64,000 bases of DNA from Enterobacter sichuanensis (GCF_002939185.1 NZ_POVL01000018.1:1-64000); one strand, 5' to 3'. Positions 25,541-34,125 are shown, numbered from the stretch's first letter. Translations and numbers: made by a program. Notes: a model not told the origin generated them from the sequence alone.

Positions 25541-26003
25541 GTTCCTTGCTCCAAAAAAGCTCCAGTAGTGCGCTCGCCTGCAGGTAGATACCGGGGTTGC
25601 GTGCTTCACTCGGGCCAGCAATGTTGAGAATAGCGACGGGATGGCTAAGCAACCAGTCTTGCCATGCCGCCAACAGCTCTTCTGCAGGGTCATGCAAATC
25701 GCACAGCAGTAGCGGCTTGCCGTGTCCCGTCGCCAGATCGCGAGTGAGCAGGCTGCCACCTTCGATCCTGTCCCGGTAAATGATCAGTGTGGCATCAGCG
25801 TCCAGCACATTGCGTTTGGTGCGCTGGCGATAACCGCTGGATTCGGTCTCCATCAACTGGTAGCGAGCATCCAGTACGCCATCAGCGGCCCGTCGGCCTG
25901 CCGGGCACCAGCCGCCGTGCGGAATCTGCCGGGCAATGGCGAAATCCAGCGCAGCCCGGTCTACGCCGGTCTGGCCGCCGGAGAGGATGCGCTGAATGCT
26001 CAC
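25527..26003 (-). CDS. SLOG-superfamily protein (putative molybdenum carrier/YpsA-like)
   Basis: The 158-residue protein was started at GTG 26003, which overlaps the preceding stop by 4 nt. It opens with ILSGGQTGVDRAALDFA and HGGWCPAGRRAADGV, the hallmark of the Rossmann-like family annotated as putative molybdenum carrier proteins. That family belongs to the SLOG superfamily of nucleotide or nucleotide-derivative binders. Conserved DATLIIYRD and GGSLLTRDLA blocks follow. SLOG proteins are frequent in prokaryotic defence and signalling operons, where they sense or process nucleotide ligands. No metal-binding evidence is visible here, so the carrier label is only a family name. Confidence 0.85.
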   Translation of the reverse strand: MSIQRILSGGQTGVDRAALDFAIARQIPHGGWCPAGRRAADGVLDARYQLMETESSGYRQRTKRNVLDADATLIIYRDRIEGGSLLTRDLATGHGKPLLLCDLHDPAEELLAAWQDWLLSHPVAILNIAGPSEARNPGIYLQASALLELFWSKEHEPI

Positions 26004-26416
26004 CCTTGCTCCGTTGCGGCGACCGTGCAAGTCACTTGAACCTCTGCGCTGGGCTGATCTGCCGAGAGCTGGCCGATGCGCCCGCGCTGGCTGGCAAGCT
26101 TCAGTTGCTTGCGCACCTGTTCCAGGCTGCGCTTTTCGATCACTGCGGTATAGCTCGCACCCAATTCACCATCCGGGTCGATGAACAGCTCGATACGCGT
26201 CACCGGCAACCCGAACACTGTGAAGCTGCGTGCCGGTGTCAGCGCCCAACTACCGGGAGCATTGGGTGCAATGCCGTCCAGCACGTGTATTGGCAAGGCT
26301 TGACGGCATTCCACGGCGGCAGCAATGGCCGGCTCGATCCGCAACCAGTGGTCGGGGTCTGGGGCAGTGCCATCTATCAGCACCACCGGCATAGCGGCCA
26401 GCAGCAGTGCGTTCAT
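26000..26416 (-). CDS. Unknown protein in the SLOG operon
   Basis: The 138-residue protein starts at ATG 26416, overlapping the lipoprotein-gene stop by 4 nt. Its N-terminus (NALLLAAMPVVLIDG) is hydrophobic but short and followed by Asp, so a signal peptide is uncertain. The C-terminal half has KRSLEQVRKQLKLASQRGRIG, a likely amphipathic helix. No family recognised. Start and stop overlaps on both sides place it firmly in one translational unit with the lipoprotein and the SLOG protein. Confidence 0.6.
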   Translation of the reverse strand: MNALLLAAMPVVLIDGTAPDPDHWLRIEPAIAAAVECRQALPIHVLDGIAPNAPGSWALTPARSFTVFGLPVTRIELFIDPDGELGASYTAVIEKRSLEQVRKQLKLASQRGRIGQLSADQPSAEVQVTCTVAATEQG

Positions 26417-27057
26417 CCCTTGATATTCCTGATCCAGAAGCGGCGGTCATCGACCGTGAAGTTGGGGTCGTAGCCGACCAGTGTAAGCAGCGAGCCGACA
26501 TAGTAAAGGCCGAACTGATTCATCAGCCAGCGCTCCATCGCCGGGTCGCTTGGCAGCTTACTGTACGGTGGGATTGGCCCGTCACTGCGAACCTGGCCGC
26601 TGGTTTTGCCGGAGATGGAAAAGCTCTTCCAGGTCAGCACGAAATTATTCGACTGTTTCGGCAGCTCCGGCGCGCAAAGCGACAGATTGCTGAAGCGCTC
26701 GGGGCGCTTGGCGTCGTGCCAGAGCACTGCGTCAAAGCGAATGCAATCACTGGCTTTGAGCGTGAGGCTACGGGTCAGGGTCATCTGATCAGCCGGAATT
26801 TGCAGATTGCTGATCACCACCTTGGGCCACTCCGGGGCGCGACCGTCGGTAGACAGATTCTGGCGCAAGGCGTTATGCAGTGGAGTGCCCAGCAAGCTGT
26901 TGCGGTTTGCAGCGCTTGCGGGCGTAGCCGCTTGCGACAGACTGGCCCCAATGGATTGTCCCAGTCCGTTCAGGGAGCCCAGCGCTCCCTGCATGTCAGT
27001 TGTGGCACAACCCGTCAATACAAAAGGCAGAAGCAATAAGCTCCGGTAGTGTTTCAT
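26413..27057 (-). CDS. Lipoprotein of unknown function
   Basis: The 214-residue protein was started at ATG 27057. The N-terminus MKHYRSLLLLPFVLTGCATT is a textbook lipoprotein signal with lipobox LTGC and Cys17 as the lipidated residue. A Gly/Ser/Ala linker follows, then a globular domain with RWLMNQFGLYYVGSLLTLVGY near the end. No Asp at +2, so outer-membrane sorting is expected. The family is not recognised. It follows the membrane-protein gene by 17 nt and overlaps the next gene by 4 nt. It ties this operon to the envelope. Confidence 0.75.
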   Translation of the reverse strand: MKHYRSLLLLPFVLTGCATTDMQGALGSLNGLGQSIGASLSQAATPASAANRNSLLGTPLHNALRQNLSTDGRAPEWPKVVISNLQIPADQMTLTRSLTLKASDCIRFDAVLWHDAKRPERFSNLSLCAPELPKQSNNFVLTWKSFSISGKTSGQVRSDGPIPPYSKLPSDPAMERWLMNQFGLYYVGSLLTLVGYDPNFTVDDRRFWIRNIKG

Positions 27058-27074
27058 CGCAGTTCCTCGCGAGG

Positions 27075-27740
27075 TTATCCGTTGAAGATGGTATTGAGCC
27101 GGGCGCACCAGGTTTCCGCCGCCCGACGGCTCATGGGAAAACTGAGTACTGGTCGTTGCGGATCGGCGGTTTGCAGCTCGATGGCGAAGTCTTTGGCGCG
27201 TACCGTGCGCTCGAAGGTCGGCACGCTCATGCCGCTGGCGTTGACCTGACGGCTACCGCCGTTCATCTCCATGCTCTCGACCTCGCGCCAGGTCATCCGC
27301 CAACCAAGCAGCCAGGAGAAGTCGTGCAGTTTGTATGCGTCATTAACCACATCACAGGCCGCGATCTTGCGATTCTGAGAGTCAAAAACAAGGAATGCCG
27401 GTGCGGGATAACCCAGGAGATGTCCAGCATCGAATGACAGGCCCTGCTGGCCGTTGATCCTGGCGACAAGGGCCTGGCAGCGGGCCTGCAAGCGCGCGAG
27501 AAAGCGGAAGGACAGCGTGAAGATCGCCAGCGAAATCAGTAGATACAGCGCCCATTCGCTGGTCATCAAGGCCCACCAACTTGGCCTCCCCCACAGAGAG
27601 CCAGCTGGCCCCATGTTGGATAGCCCAGCCTGCACGATGATGAGCACAAACACCGCCGCCATCAGCCCAGCTATTCCCGCCACCGGAACTGCCAGCCCCG
27701 CCGCCGCGCCCATCCCCGCAGACTTCCAGACGCTTGCCAT
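27075..27740 (-). CDS. Membrane protein with two N-terminal helices
   Basis: This 221-residue protein is the first gene of the operon. Residues about 10-40 (GAAAGLAVPVAGIAGLMAAVFVLIIV in two pieces) and about 60-80 (ALYLLISLAIFTLSFRFL) are membrane helices. They are followed by a cytosolic domain of about 140 residues with AFLVFDSQNRKIAACD and MTWREVESMEM. The soluble part resembles PH-like domains that sense or scaffold at membranes, but this is a weak impression. Its promoter region is shared with the divergent XRE regulator at 27884. Function unknown. Confidence 0.65.
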   Translation of the reverse strand: MASVWKSAGMGAAAGLAVPVAGIAGLMAAVFVLIIVQAGLSNMGPAGSLWGRPSWWALMTSEWALYLLISLAIFTLSFRFLARLQARCQALVARINGQQGLSFDAGHLLGYPAPAFLVFDSQNRKIAACDVVNDAYKLHDFSWLLGWRMTWREVESMEMNGGSRQVNASGMSVPTFERTVRAKDFAIELQTADPQRPVLSFPMSRRAAETWCARLNTIFNG

Positions 27741-27814
27741 ACGTCATTCCCTCCATTTTGCTACTCATAGAGGTCATTTTATGGCACATGCATTCAATTG
27801 TCACTCATAGTACG

Positions 27815-27853
27815 GGTACTTATCGGGCGTAGCCCTATAGAGGTGGTACTTAT
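27815..27853. promoter_or_regulatory. GGTACTTAT direct repeats between divergent genes
   Basis: GGTACTTAT occurs at 27815-27823 and 27845-27853, 30 bp apart, about three helical turns. They lie between the XRE gene and the divergent membrane-protein gene and are candidate operators for the XRE protein. Confidence 0.45.
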
Positions 27854-27883
27854 AGAGTCATTTCTCTTTAAGAAGAGAAAAAT

Positions 27884-28123
27884 ATGGCCCTTGATCCCCG
27901 ACTACGCTTCGGCCTGAAGCTGATAGAAATCAGAAAGACCAGAGGGTGGTCGCAAGAACGCCTGGCACTGGAAAGTGGCTTGGCACGCAGCTATCTGGGG
28001 GGTGTTGAGCGTGGGCAGCGCAACATCGCATTGCTCAACATTTTCAAGCTGGCCGAGGCGCTGGGGGTGGAGCCTTCAGTGCTGATGGAGGCACCGGCGG
28101 CTGGACAGGAACCTGCACCCTAA
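27884..28123 (+). CDS. Small XRE-family regulator (controller-like)
   Basis: The 79-residue protein is a single Cro/C1-type domain: KLIEIRKTRGWSQERLALESGLARSYLGGVERGQRNIALLNI. Size and sequence resemble C proteins that time restriction-modification expression, but the nearby restriction operon is 6 kb away, so control of the adjacent divergent operon is more likely. Preceded by a purine-rich ribosome-binding site (AAGAAGAG). Confidence 0.85.
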   Translation: MALDPRLRFGLKLIEIRKTRGWSQERLALESGLARSYLGGVERGQRNIALLNIFKLAEALGVEPSVLMEAPAAGQEPAP

Positions 28124-28250
28124 CATCGTAGCGTTACGATGCCAGATAGTTGTCTCCTCAGGCCACATGGTGTAGCACCGTGAGTGCGTGGAGGTGGAGT
28201 CGTCTTGCCAATCGCTGACTGCAGGTGGTTGATGCGTCCCAGATTCCGGT

Positions 28251-28445
28251 TTTTCCACAGAATGCAAGGCTTTTATAGGCTACTCATTTAAAGGAAAAGT
28301 ACTAAAGGCAAGAACTACAGGTTTTGGGGGGTGCCGATTCAGCATGATGCTGGGTTCCGATTCGGCACGCTTTCTGGGGGCTTGGGGTTCCGATTCGGCA
28401 CACAGCAGGGGTGCCGAATCGGCATGAATAAGTGCGTTATCCACA
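28251..28445. other. Candidate replication origin: iteron-like repeats and DnaA boxes
   Basis: Two identical GTTCCGATTCGGCAC units (28354-28368 and 28387-28401), a related GTGCCGATTCAGCA (28331-28344) and an inverted GTGCCGAATCGGCA (28411-28424) form an iteron-like array. A perfect DnaA box TTATCCACA lies at 28437-28445 and TTTTCCACA at 28251-28259. The short AT-rich stretch in between could melt. The array is about 370 bp upstream of the RepA-like gene, the usual layout for iteron plasmids. Confidence 0.65.
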
Positions 28446-28586
28446 GGCATATCTGGCTCCTTGCACACAGCCCTTACGGCGCGGCTAGGTTGTCGTGCAG
28501 GCACTCTTCAAAACTCGTTCTCTCTGATTTGCGCCTCGCGCCACTACTGTCGCCTCATTGGTTATTCAGGTTCAGTGAGGAGCACG

Positions 28587-28805
28587 ATGGACGATCAGCA
28601 AGGGCAAGAGGTTGCCATTCTTCGCAGACTGCAGGTTGAAAAGAGAACCGGCCTTACCAAATCAGGCATCTATTTCCTGATCAGAGAGGGTGATTTTCCT
28701 CGCCCAGTACGGTTGGGGAAGCGGGCTGTCGGGTGGATTGAGTCGGAGATCACGACTTGGCTTCGCGAGAAGACCAGCCACCGCTCGATTGTCGTTCGGG
28801 GTTGA
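28587..28805 (+). CDS. AlpA-family regulator or excisionase
   Basis: The 72-residue protein starts at ATG 28587 behind a GTGAGGAG ribosome-binding site. It has the AlpA pattern LRRLQVEKRTGLTKSGIYFL, then FPRPVRLGKRAVGWIESEI. AlpA-like proteins activate excision or the integrase genes of phage-like islands. It lies 11 nt upstream of the RepA-like gene and is probably co-transcribed with it, linking excision to replication. No phage structural genes are nearby. Confidence 0.88.
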   Translation: MDDQQGQEVAILRRLQVEKRTGLTKSGIYFLIREGDFPRPVRLGKRAVGWIESEITTWLREKTSHRSIVVRG

Positions 28806-28816
28806 GTTGTTTCCGC

Positions 28817-29827
28817 ATGCCGAACCCATCCTCCAACAGTGCCCGCCTTGCGCTGGCAGAGCTACGACGGATCGTTGATCCTAGCCCCAGTGGTCAAGCA
28901 GCGAGGAGTGTGCCTTCTGCTCGCAGCAAGGAGTGCGTCCTCTCGATTCGTGACCGCAAGCTGCTTGACTCTGCCGCCGACATTGCTCTCGGCTCAACGT
29001 CTGAGAACGCGGTGTTCATGCATACTGTTCTCTGCCAGGTTGGCTTGCCGCGCCGCGCTGTTGATGGCACTTCATTTGAGCGACGATCAGGAGGAGCATC
29101 GCTGCTTGTCAAGGCCGGAGAACTGTGGGATGGGAAACAGTTTGTGCAGCAGCCGGTTCCGTATGGCACAAAGCCTCGACTCATACTTGCCTATTTGAAC
29201 ACATACGCAGTACGCCACCGGACAAGAGACATTGAGGTTGGAAACAGCGCCTCTGCATTTCTCAAGATGCTTGGCATTCAACCGAATGGCGGCAAACGCG
29301 GGAGCTATACCGAGTTCAAGAAGCAGATGAAGGCGCTGGCTGCATGCACCTTAACCATTGGATTCAATACAGGGACTACAGCCTCCACGGTTAGGGGGCA
29401 GCCAGTCAAAGAGTTTCATGCGTGGCTATCGAATGATGACCAACAGCACAATTTGTGGCCCGGAAGGATCGTATTATCGGAAGATTACTTTGATACGCTC
29501 GTAACTGAGCAACACGCCGTGCCCATAGATATCCGCGCTCTTCACGCGCTGTCCGGCTCTGCGCTGGCGATGGATATCTATGTAATGCTCGCAGAAAGGC
29601 TGCACAGAATCTCAGGAGGCAAACCCGTGAGGTTGAATTGGGCAAATTTGCGCGAGCAGTTCGGGCAGGAGTATGCGACTGACACCAATGGAAAGAAAAA
29701 CTTCAAGACGAAGTTTTTGAAGGCGCTTGTTTCTGTTCAGGCCGTCTACCCCAAGGCGAAAATCAGTCAGGTTAGGGGCGGGATTCAATTGTTTTCTTCG
29801 CCGCCTCCGATCCCCAAACTGGTATAA
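28817..29827 (+). CDS. RepA-like plasmid replication initiator
   Basis: The 336-residue protein was started at ATG 28817, after the AlpA stop. It matches the plasmid-encoded RepA family (PF04796 type): YGTKPRLILAYLNTYAVR, ALSGSALAMDIYVMLAERL, and a C-terminal RLNWANLREQFGQEY winged-helix region. Such proteins bind iterons and start replication of broad-host-range plasmids. Here the gene sits within a chromosomal island next to an iteron-like array and a DnaA box. The island may therefore replicate for a time after excision. Frame intact, length normal. Confidence 0.85.
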   Translation: MPNPSSNSARLALAELRRIVDPSPSGQAARSVPSARSKECVLSIRDRKLLDSAADIALGSTSENAVFMHTVLCQVGLPRRAVDGTSFERRSGGASLLVKAGELWDGKQFVQQPVPYGTKPRLILAYLNTYAVRHRTRDIEVGNSASAFLKMLGIQPNGGKRGSYTEFKKQMKALAACTLTIGFNTGTTASTVRGQPVKEFHAWLSNDDQQHNLWPGRIVLSEDYFDTLVTEQHAVPIDIRALHALSGSALAMDIYVMLAERLHRISGGKPVRLNWANLREQFGQEYATDTNGKKNFKTKFLKALVSVQAVYPKAKISQVRGGIQLFSSPPPIPKLV

Positions 29828-29828
29828 A

Positions 29829-30617
29829 TTATGTCTGCCCAAGGCCGATTTCCAGTTCTGGGTAGCGCTTTCTCAGGGCGGCGTATGAAGCCATCAACCT
29901 CGTATGCTCACGCTGCTCAATTGCTTCCAGTGCAGAGAAGAAGCTCTGCTTGGCTGCATCGAGCAAGGCAAAGCTCTCGCCAGCCGACAAAACCTCACAG
30001 AAAGCTTCCCAGGCGTTGATCTGCGACCAAAGTGGCATCAAGACCATTTCATGTCTTAGCAAGGCCCTGACGAGTTGTCGGCCACGATTCTGCTCGTCAT
30101 TGATTCTTGCTGCGTCTTCAAGTGCCTTTTGAATGAGTATCGCAGACCAGCGCTTTACTATTTCCCGCAATAATCCAAAGCTCATGGCTCGGCCATCATG
30201 GGGCAGTGCCTTCATCAACGGTCGATTTGGCTCGGAGGGGGGCGGCATTGGTGGCGCGGCTTCCGTCGGTGGCAGCGGCGGAGCCTGAATGCCGAAAGCA
30301 TCTTCTACCGGTCTTGGAGGGATGGTGTCTTTCTTTCCATGTCTTCCGTACCATGTTCGCCACAGCCTTTTCTCCGTGACGCTGCGATGTCGGTGAGCCA
30401 CGTAAGCGCGCCATTCTGCACCTGCGTGGTCGCTCCCTAGCAACATTCGCTCCAGTTCATACTGAGAAGTTCCCGCCATCGAATTCTCGATATGTCGAAG
30501 AACTTCGGCAACCAGCGCTCCGGGTACGCTTTTGTGCAGTCGGCTACGGCCTTCGTTCAATAGGGCCTGCCCATAGCGCAAGCCCTCAAGGAACCGCGCG
30601 TCGTCATTTCCCATCAT
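29829..30617 (-). CDS. Unknown protein behind the integrase
   Basis: The product has 262 residues from ATG 30617, which overlaps the integrase stop by 14 nt; an alternative ATG is at 30638. The sequence is helical and charged, with a Pro-rich middle (PPLPPTEAAPPMPPPSEP) joining two helical halves. The C-terminal half contains RWSAILIQKALEDAARIND and a long coiled-coil-like end. No family is recognised. Coupled position suggests a role in island maintenance or transfer, but nothing in the sequence proves it. It is convergent with the RepA-like gene, 1 nt apart. Confidence 0.6.
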   Translation of the reverse strand: MMGNDDARFLEGLRYGQALLNEGRSRLHKSVPGALVAEVLRHIENSMAGTSQYELERMLLGSDHAGAEWRAYVAHRHRSVTEKRLWRTWYGRHGKKDTIPPRPVEDAFGIQAPPLPPTEAAPPMPPPSEPNRPLMKALPHDGRAMSFGLLREIVKRWSAILIQKALEDAARINDEQNRGRQLVRALLRHEMVLMPLWSQINAWEAFCEVLSAGESFALLDAAKQSFFSALEAIEQREHTRLMASYAALRKRYPELEIGLGQT

Positions 30618-31842
30618 CGTCTGCGCTCTTGATGTCATCAGCAGCTCTCAGATAATCGGCCCATGCCTGCATGATCTCGCGCCGCTCATTCAGCAGCAGG
30701 GCCTTGTTGTAAGTAGCTCGCACCTTGTTGCTTTCGACGTGGGCGAGCTGGCGTTCAATGGCATCTGGCCTGAACCCCTGTTCATTGGCCCACGTCGAGA
30801 AAGTGGTACGCCAGCAGTGAGGTGTTGTGCGCTCTCCGAGCTTCATGTCACGCATGGCGTAAGTGAGCCTATTCGGCGTCGTGAACCCTTCCCCGCTGCG
30901 ATGAGGGAAGAGGTAGCGTCCAGCCCCTGTGATTGGTCGCAGTGTTTCCAGCAGTTCCAAAGCCTGCTCTGACAGCGGTGACACATGGTCGCGGCGTGCT
31001 TTCATCTTGGCCGCAGGCCGTCGCCAGAGCTTCGCCTCGATGTCGAACTCGCTCCACTCGGCATCGGCAGCTTCTCCGGGGCGACAGGCTGTGAATGCGA
31101 TCAGGCGCAGGCATATAGCGGTCTCGGGATAGCCGCGATAGGCGCGAAGAGCGCGGTAGAAGGCGCGGATTTGATCAGCGGTCAGTACGGCTTTGCTTTT
31201 GCTGACCGGAATTTTCAGCAGGCCGCGAAGTCCCGGAATCGGGTTGGAATCGACCAATCCGCGGATAACCGCATACTGGAAAATAGCCGATAGGTCGCCT
31301 TTGACGTGGATGCCTGCCCACGCCCCGTGGTCTTCGCACGCTTCTAAGATCGGGCGGATTTCCTTGGGACCGATCTCGGTGATCGGGAGCGTGTCGAGCT
31401 TGGGGGACAGGTACTTTCTGATCCGTGATTCCTTCGACCGATAGGAGCCGGGGGTGTAGTCGGGCTTCACCTTGGCCAGATAGGCTGCTGACACCTTGGC
31501 GAAGGACAACTCCTGAGCCAGTGCCTCTGCATGCTTTCGCGCTGCTGCGGCTTTGATGTTCCGCTGCCGTTCATCTTTCCGGTGCTGAGAGGGATTGATT
31601 CCTTGCTTGACGAGTTCGCGGGCTGCATCTCGGGCCGCTCTGGCTTCAGCAAGGCTTACTTCGGGGTAGGAGCCAATGGCAAAAAGGTTCTCTTTCCCGT
31701 CGAGTCGGAACTTCCAGCGCCAGAGCTTGCTACCCGTCTTTTCGACGGAGAGAAAAAGCCCGCCGCCATCGCCGAGTTTGTATCGGTTGGCTGCGGGCTT
31801 GGCTGTCCTGATCTTGGCGTCAGAGAGAAGGTCTTTGGGCAT
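30604..31842 (-). CDS. int: Tyrosine integrase of the ychF island
   Basis: The 412-residue integrase has an N-terminal DUF4102 arm-binding domain (LSDAKIRTAKP, YKLGDGGGLFLSV), a core-binding domain (about 110-215) and a catalytic domain with R254 (TACRPGEA), H342 and R345 (HCWR), H368 (QLAH) and Y378 (ATYNKA). It is the P4-type family that usually targets tRNA 3' ends. Here the direct repeats show the 3' end of the protein gene ychF as target. It lies 206 bp from ychF, pointing away from it, which is the expected position next to the att site. All catalytic residues are present, so the island may still be mobile. Confidence 0.93.
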   Translation of the reverse strand: MPKDLLSDAKIRTAKPAANRYKLGDGGGLFLSVEKTGSKLWRWKFRLDGKENLFAIGSYPEVSLAEARAARDAARELVKQGINPSQHRKDERQRNIKAAAARKHAEALAQELSFAKVSAAYLAKVKPDYTPGSYRSKESRIRKYLSPKLDTLPITEIGPKEIRPILEACEDHGAWAGIHVKGDLSAIFQYAVIRGLVDSNPIPGLRGLLKIPVSKSKAVLTADQIRAFYRALRAYRGYPETAICLRLIAFTACRPGEAADAEWSEFDIEAKLWRRPAAKMKARRDHVSPLSEQALELLETLRPITGAGRYLFPHRSGEGFTTPNRLTYAMRDMKLGERTTPHCWRTTFSTWANEQGFRPDAIERQLAHVESNKVRATYNKALLLNERREIMQAWADYLRAADDIKSADDDGK

Positions 31843-32048
31843 CTGGGTATCCTGCTAGCGAGTGGGATACCCCCACTCATAACATCACATACCCCGAATC
31901 CTACCCCATGTTTTTCTGGAATTCCATGAACTCTACTGAACCACCATGAGCAATATGGCATTTCTCAATCCCTTGTGCAGCCTGGGAAAATCATGGGCTG
32001 CGGCTTGTTGATTGTTCACCATGGTTCAGTGAGGTTTAGGCGGATAAG
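31843..32048. promoter_or_regulatory. Integrase promoter and att arm region
   Basis: The 206 bp between int and ychF contain GATACCCCCA, CATACCCC and CTACCCC repeats (31866-31905). They also contain an inverted pair ACCATGGTTCAGT (32019-32031) and a related CTACTGAACCACCATG (31933-31948). These are suitable for integrase or excisionase binding. Confidence 0.5.
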
Positions 32049-32060
32049 TCAGACGTTGAA
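32049..32060. repeat. Island end, right att core within ychF
   Basis: TCAGACGTTGAA spans the ychF stop codon and the codons before it. It is identical to the left copy at 10590-10601. Confidence 0.8.
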
Positions 32061-33140
32061 CAGGAAGTTCATCACATCGCCATCTTTAACGATGTATTCT
32101 TTCCCTTCCGCACGCATCTTGCCGGCTTCCTTCGCGCCTTGCTCACCCTTGTAGGTGATGAAATCTTCAAACGCGATGGTCTGCGCACGAATAAAGCCTT
32201 TCTCGAAGTCGGTGTGGATTTTACCCGCAGCCTGAGGCGCAGTTGCACCCACTGGAATGGTCCAGGCACGCACTTCTTTCACGCCAGCGGTGAAGTAGGT
32301 CTGCAGGTTGAGCAGGGCATAACCAGCACGGATAACGCGATTCAGCCCGGGCTCTTCCAGGCCCAGTTCTGCCATAAACTCATCACGCTCTTCGTCATCC
32401 AGTTCGGCGATATCGGCTTCTACTGCGGCACAAACCGGAACCACGACAGAACCTTCTTTCTCGGCGATAGCACGCACCTGATCGAGGTACGGGTTATTTT
32501 CAAAACCGTCTTCGTTCACGTTGGCAATGTACATGGTTGGCTTCAGCGTCAGGAAGCTCAGGTAGCGGATGAGCTCTTTCTCGTCTTTGCTCAGATCCAG
32601 AGAACGCAGCATGCCCGCGTTTTCCAGCTGTGGCAGACATTTTTCCAGCACCGCCAACTCGGCTTTGGCATCTTTATCGCCACCTTTGGCTTTCTTGGAG
32701 ATACGGTGGATCGCACGCTCGCAGGTATCAAGATCCGACAGCGCCAGCTCGGTGTTGATGACATCAATATCTTCAGCCGGGTTTACTTTACCCGCTACGT
32801 GAATGATGTTGTCGTTCTCGAAGCAGCGTACAACGTGGCCGATCGCTTCGGTCTCACGGATGTTGGTCAGGAACTGGTTACCCAGGCCTTCACCTTTGGA
32901 TGCGCCTTTTACCAGGCCCGCGATGTCCACGAACTCCATGGTGGTCGGCAGAATACGCTGCGGCTTCACGATTTCCGCGAGCTGATCCAGGCGCGGGTCA
33001 GGCATTGGCACCACGCCAGTGTTAGGTTCGATGGTACAGAACGGGAAGTTCGCCGCTTCGATACCCGCTTTGGTAAGCGCGTTAAACAGGGTGGATTTGC
33101 CCACGTTTGGCAGACCGACGATACCGCATTTGAATCCCAT
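32049..33140 (-). CDS. ychF: Ribosome-associated ATPase/GTPase YchF
   Basis: This 363-residue Obg-family P-loop protein has Walker A GLPNVGKS (9-16), the switch II region [19 protein letters not shown], and an NVNEDG motif in place of the usual NKxD. That change gives YchF/OLA1 its preference for ATP. The C-terminal TGS domain (about 278-361) ends in MNFLFNV. It binds ribosomes and is linked to leaderless translation and oxidative stress response. The coding sequence is complete, but the island starts at its stop codon, so transcripts now enter island DNA. pth lies 126 bp upstream in the same direction. Confidence 0.97.
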   Translation of the reverse strand: MGFKCGIVGLPNVGKSTLFNALTKAGIEAANFPFCTIEPNTGVVPMPDPRLDQLAEIVKPQRILPTTMEFVDIAGLVKGASKGEGLGNQFLTNIRETEAIGHVVRCFENDNIIHVAGKVNPAEDIDVINTELALSDLDTCERAIHRISKKAKGGDKDAKAELAVLEKCLPQLENAGMLRSLDLSKDEKELIRYLSFLTLKPTMYIANVNEDGFENNPYLDQVRAIAEKEGSVVVPVCAAVEADIAELDDEERDEFMAELGLEEPGLNRVIRAGYALLNLQTYFTAGVKEVRAWTIPVGATAPQAAGKIHTDFEKGFIRAQTIAFEDFITYKGEQGAKEAGKMRAEGKEYIVKDGDVMNFLFNV

Positions 33141-33266
33141 TTCTAAATCACCTTAATATCTTGATAATCAATCCGTTAACGATAACCGATTGATGAAAAG
33201 TAAATAACTACGCCTATTATACACGTAACCCGCATCACGCGCGGTAAAAAAGCCGTACTGGATGGA

Positions 33267-33851
33267 TTATTGCGCTTTAAAAGCGTGCAAGCGGTTTGTC
33301 GCTTTGGTTAAGCCATCTTTCAGCCAGATTTCGGTGCAGCGCGCCGCTTCGTCTACCGCCTCGTCTATCAGTTTCTGCTCTGAAACCGGGGGCTTACCTA
33401 GCACAAAACCGACAACTTTGTTTTTATCGCCCGGATGGCCGATTCCCACGCGTAAACGGTGGAAATTAGGGTTATTGCCCAGCTTGCTGATGATGTCTTT
33501 CAGACCGTTGTGGCCGCCGTGCCCGCCGCCCAGCTTGAATTTCGCTACGCCTGGCGGAAGATCCAGCTCATCGTGGGCCACCAGAATCTCATCCGGATTA
33601 ATACGATAAAACGTTGCCATCGCTGCCACCGCTTTACCACTCAGGTTCATAAAGGTGGTGGGCACCAGTAAGCGAACATCCGCGCCTGCGAGGTTGATAC
33701 GTGAGGTATACCCGAAGAATTTAGGTTCTTCACGCAGGGGTGCACGTAACCGCTCGGCCAGCAGATCGACGTACCATGCTCCGGCATTGTGGCGGGTGGC
33801 CGCATACTCTGCGCCGGGGTTGGCGAGGCCGACAATCAGTTTAATCGTCAC
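33267..33851 (-). CDS. pth: Peptidyl-tRNA hydrolase
   Basis: This 194-residue essential enzyme frees tRNA from peptidyl-tRNAs that drop off ribosomes. The active-site regions are all present: [19 protein letters not shown] with the catalytic His at 21 and Asn at 11, [10 protein letters not shown], and HDELDLPPG with the catalytic Asp. The length equals that of E. coli Pth. It shares orientation with ychF as in E. coli. Confidence 0.97.
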   Translation of the reverse strand: MTIKLIVGLANPGAEYAATRHNAGAWYVDLLAERLRAPLREEPKFFGYTSRINLAGADVRLLVPTTFMNLSGKAVAAMATFYRINPDEILVAHDELDLPPGVAKFKLGGGHGGHNGLKDIISKLGNNPNFHRLRVGIGHPGDKNKVVGFVLGKPPVSEQKLIDEAVDEAARCTEIWLKDGLTKATNRLHAFKAQ

Positions 33852-34125
33852 GATTCAATTCCTAATGGGTTCCAGATCTGGCGCGTAGTTTACTGTCTGG
33901 CGCGCCGCTTGACAAAATTCTGCGATCGTCTCAGCGAAATACGAATAATTTCTTATTTGAACAATTAGAATTTCAAGCTGTTCAAAGCCTTATTTGTAAA
34001 CTTTTGTTTGGGAGTTATCTGTAATTGTGATCATTCACGCAACTCATAAAAGGGGCGTTGTCTATACTTTACACACAAGGATTAGGGGCTTTTCCCCTGA
34101 CAACCCAAAGTTCCGGAGGTGACAT

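Larger units (their letters stand above)
10590..32060. mobile_element. Genomic island in the 3' end of ychF
   Basis: The element is bounded by 12-bp direct repeats TCAGACGTTGAA. A tyrosine integrase lies at the ychF-proximal end and arm-like ATACCCC repeats lie near both ends. Core enteric genes lie outside. Inside are visibly GC-rich genes unlike their neighbours: a type I restriction operon with extra ATPases, an unrecognised ATPase and lipoprotein block, a RepA-like initiator with iteron-like repeats, and an AlpA-like regulator. No conjugation, relaxase or phage structural genes are seen, so it is an integrative element that would need outside help to transfer. Insertion leaves the ychF coding sequence intact but separates it from its terminator. 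Confidence 0.85.

Noticed and set aside
28331..28424. CRISPR array
   Set aside because: Repeats are 14-15 bp, partly inverted and unevenly spaced; they fit iterons, and no cas genes are present.
34021..34060. CRP site upstream of ychH (TGTGATCATTCACGCA)
   Set aside because: Left half is perfect but the right half fits only 3 of 5 positions, so not listed as a site.
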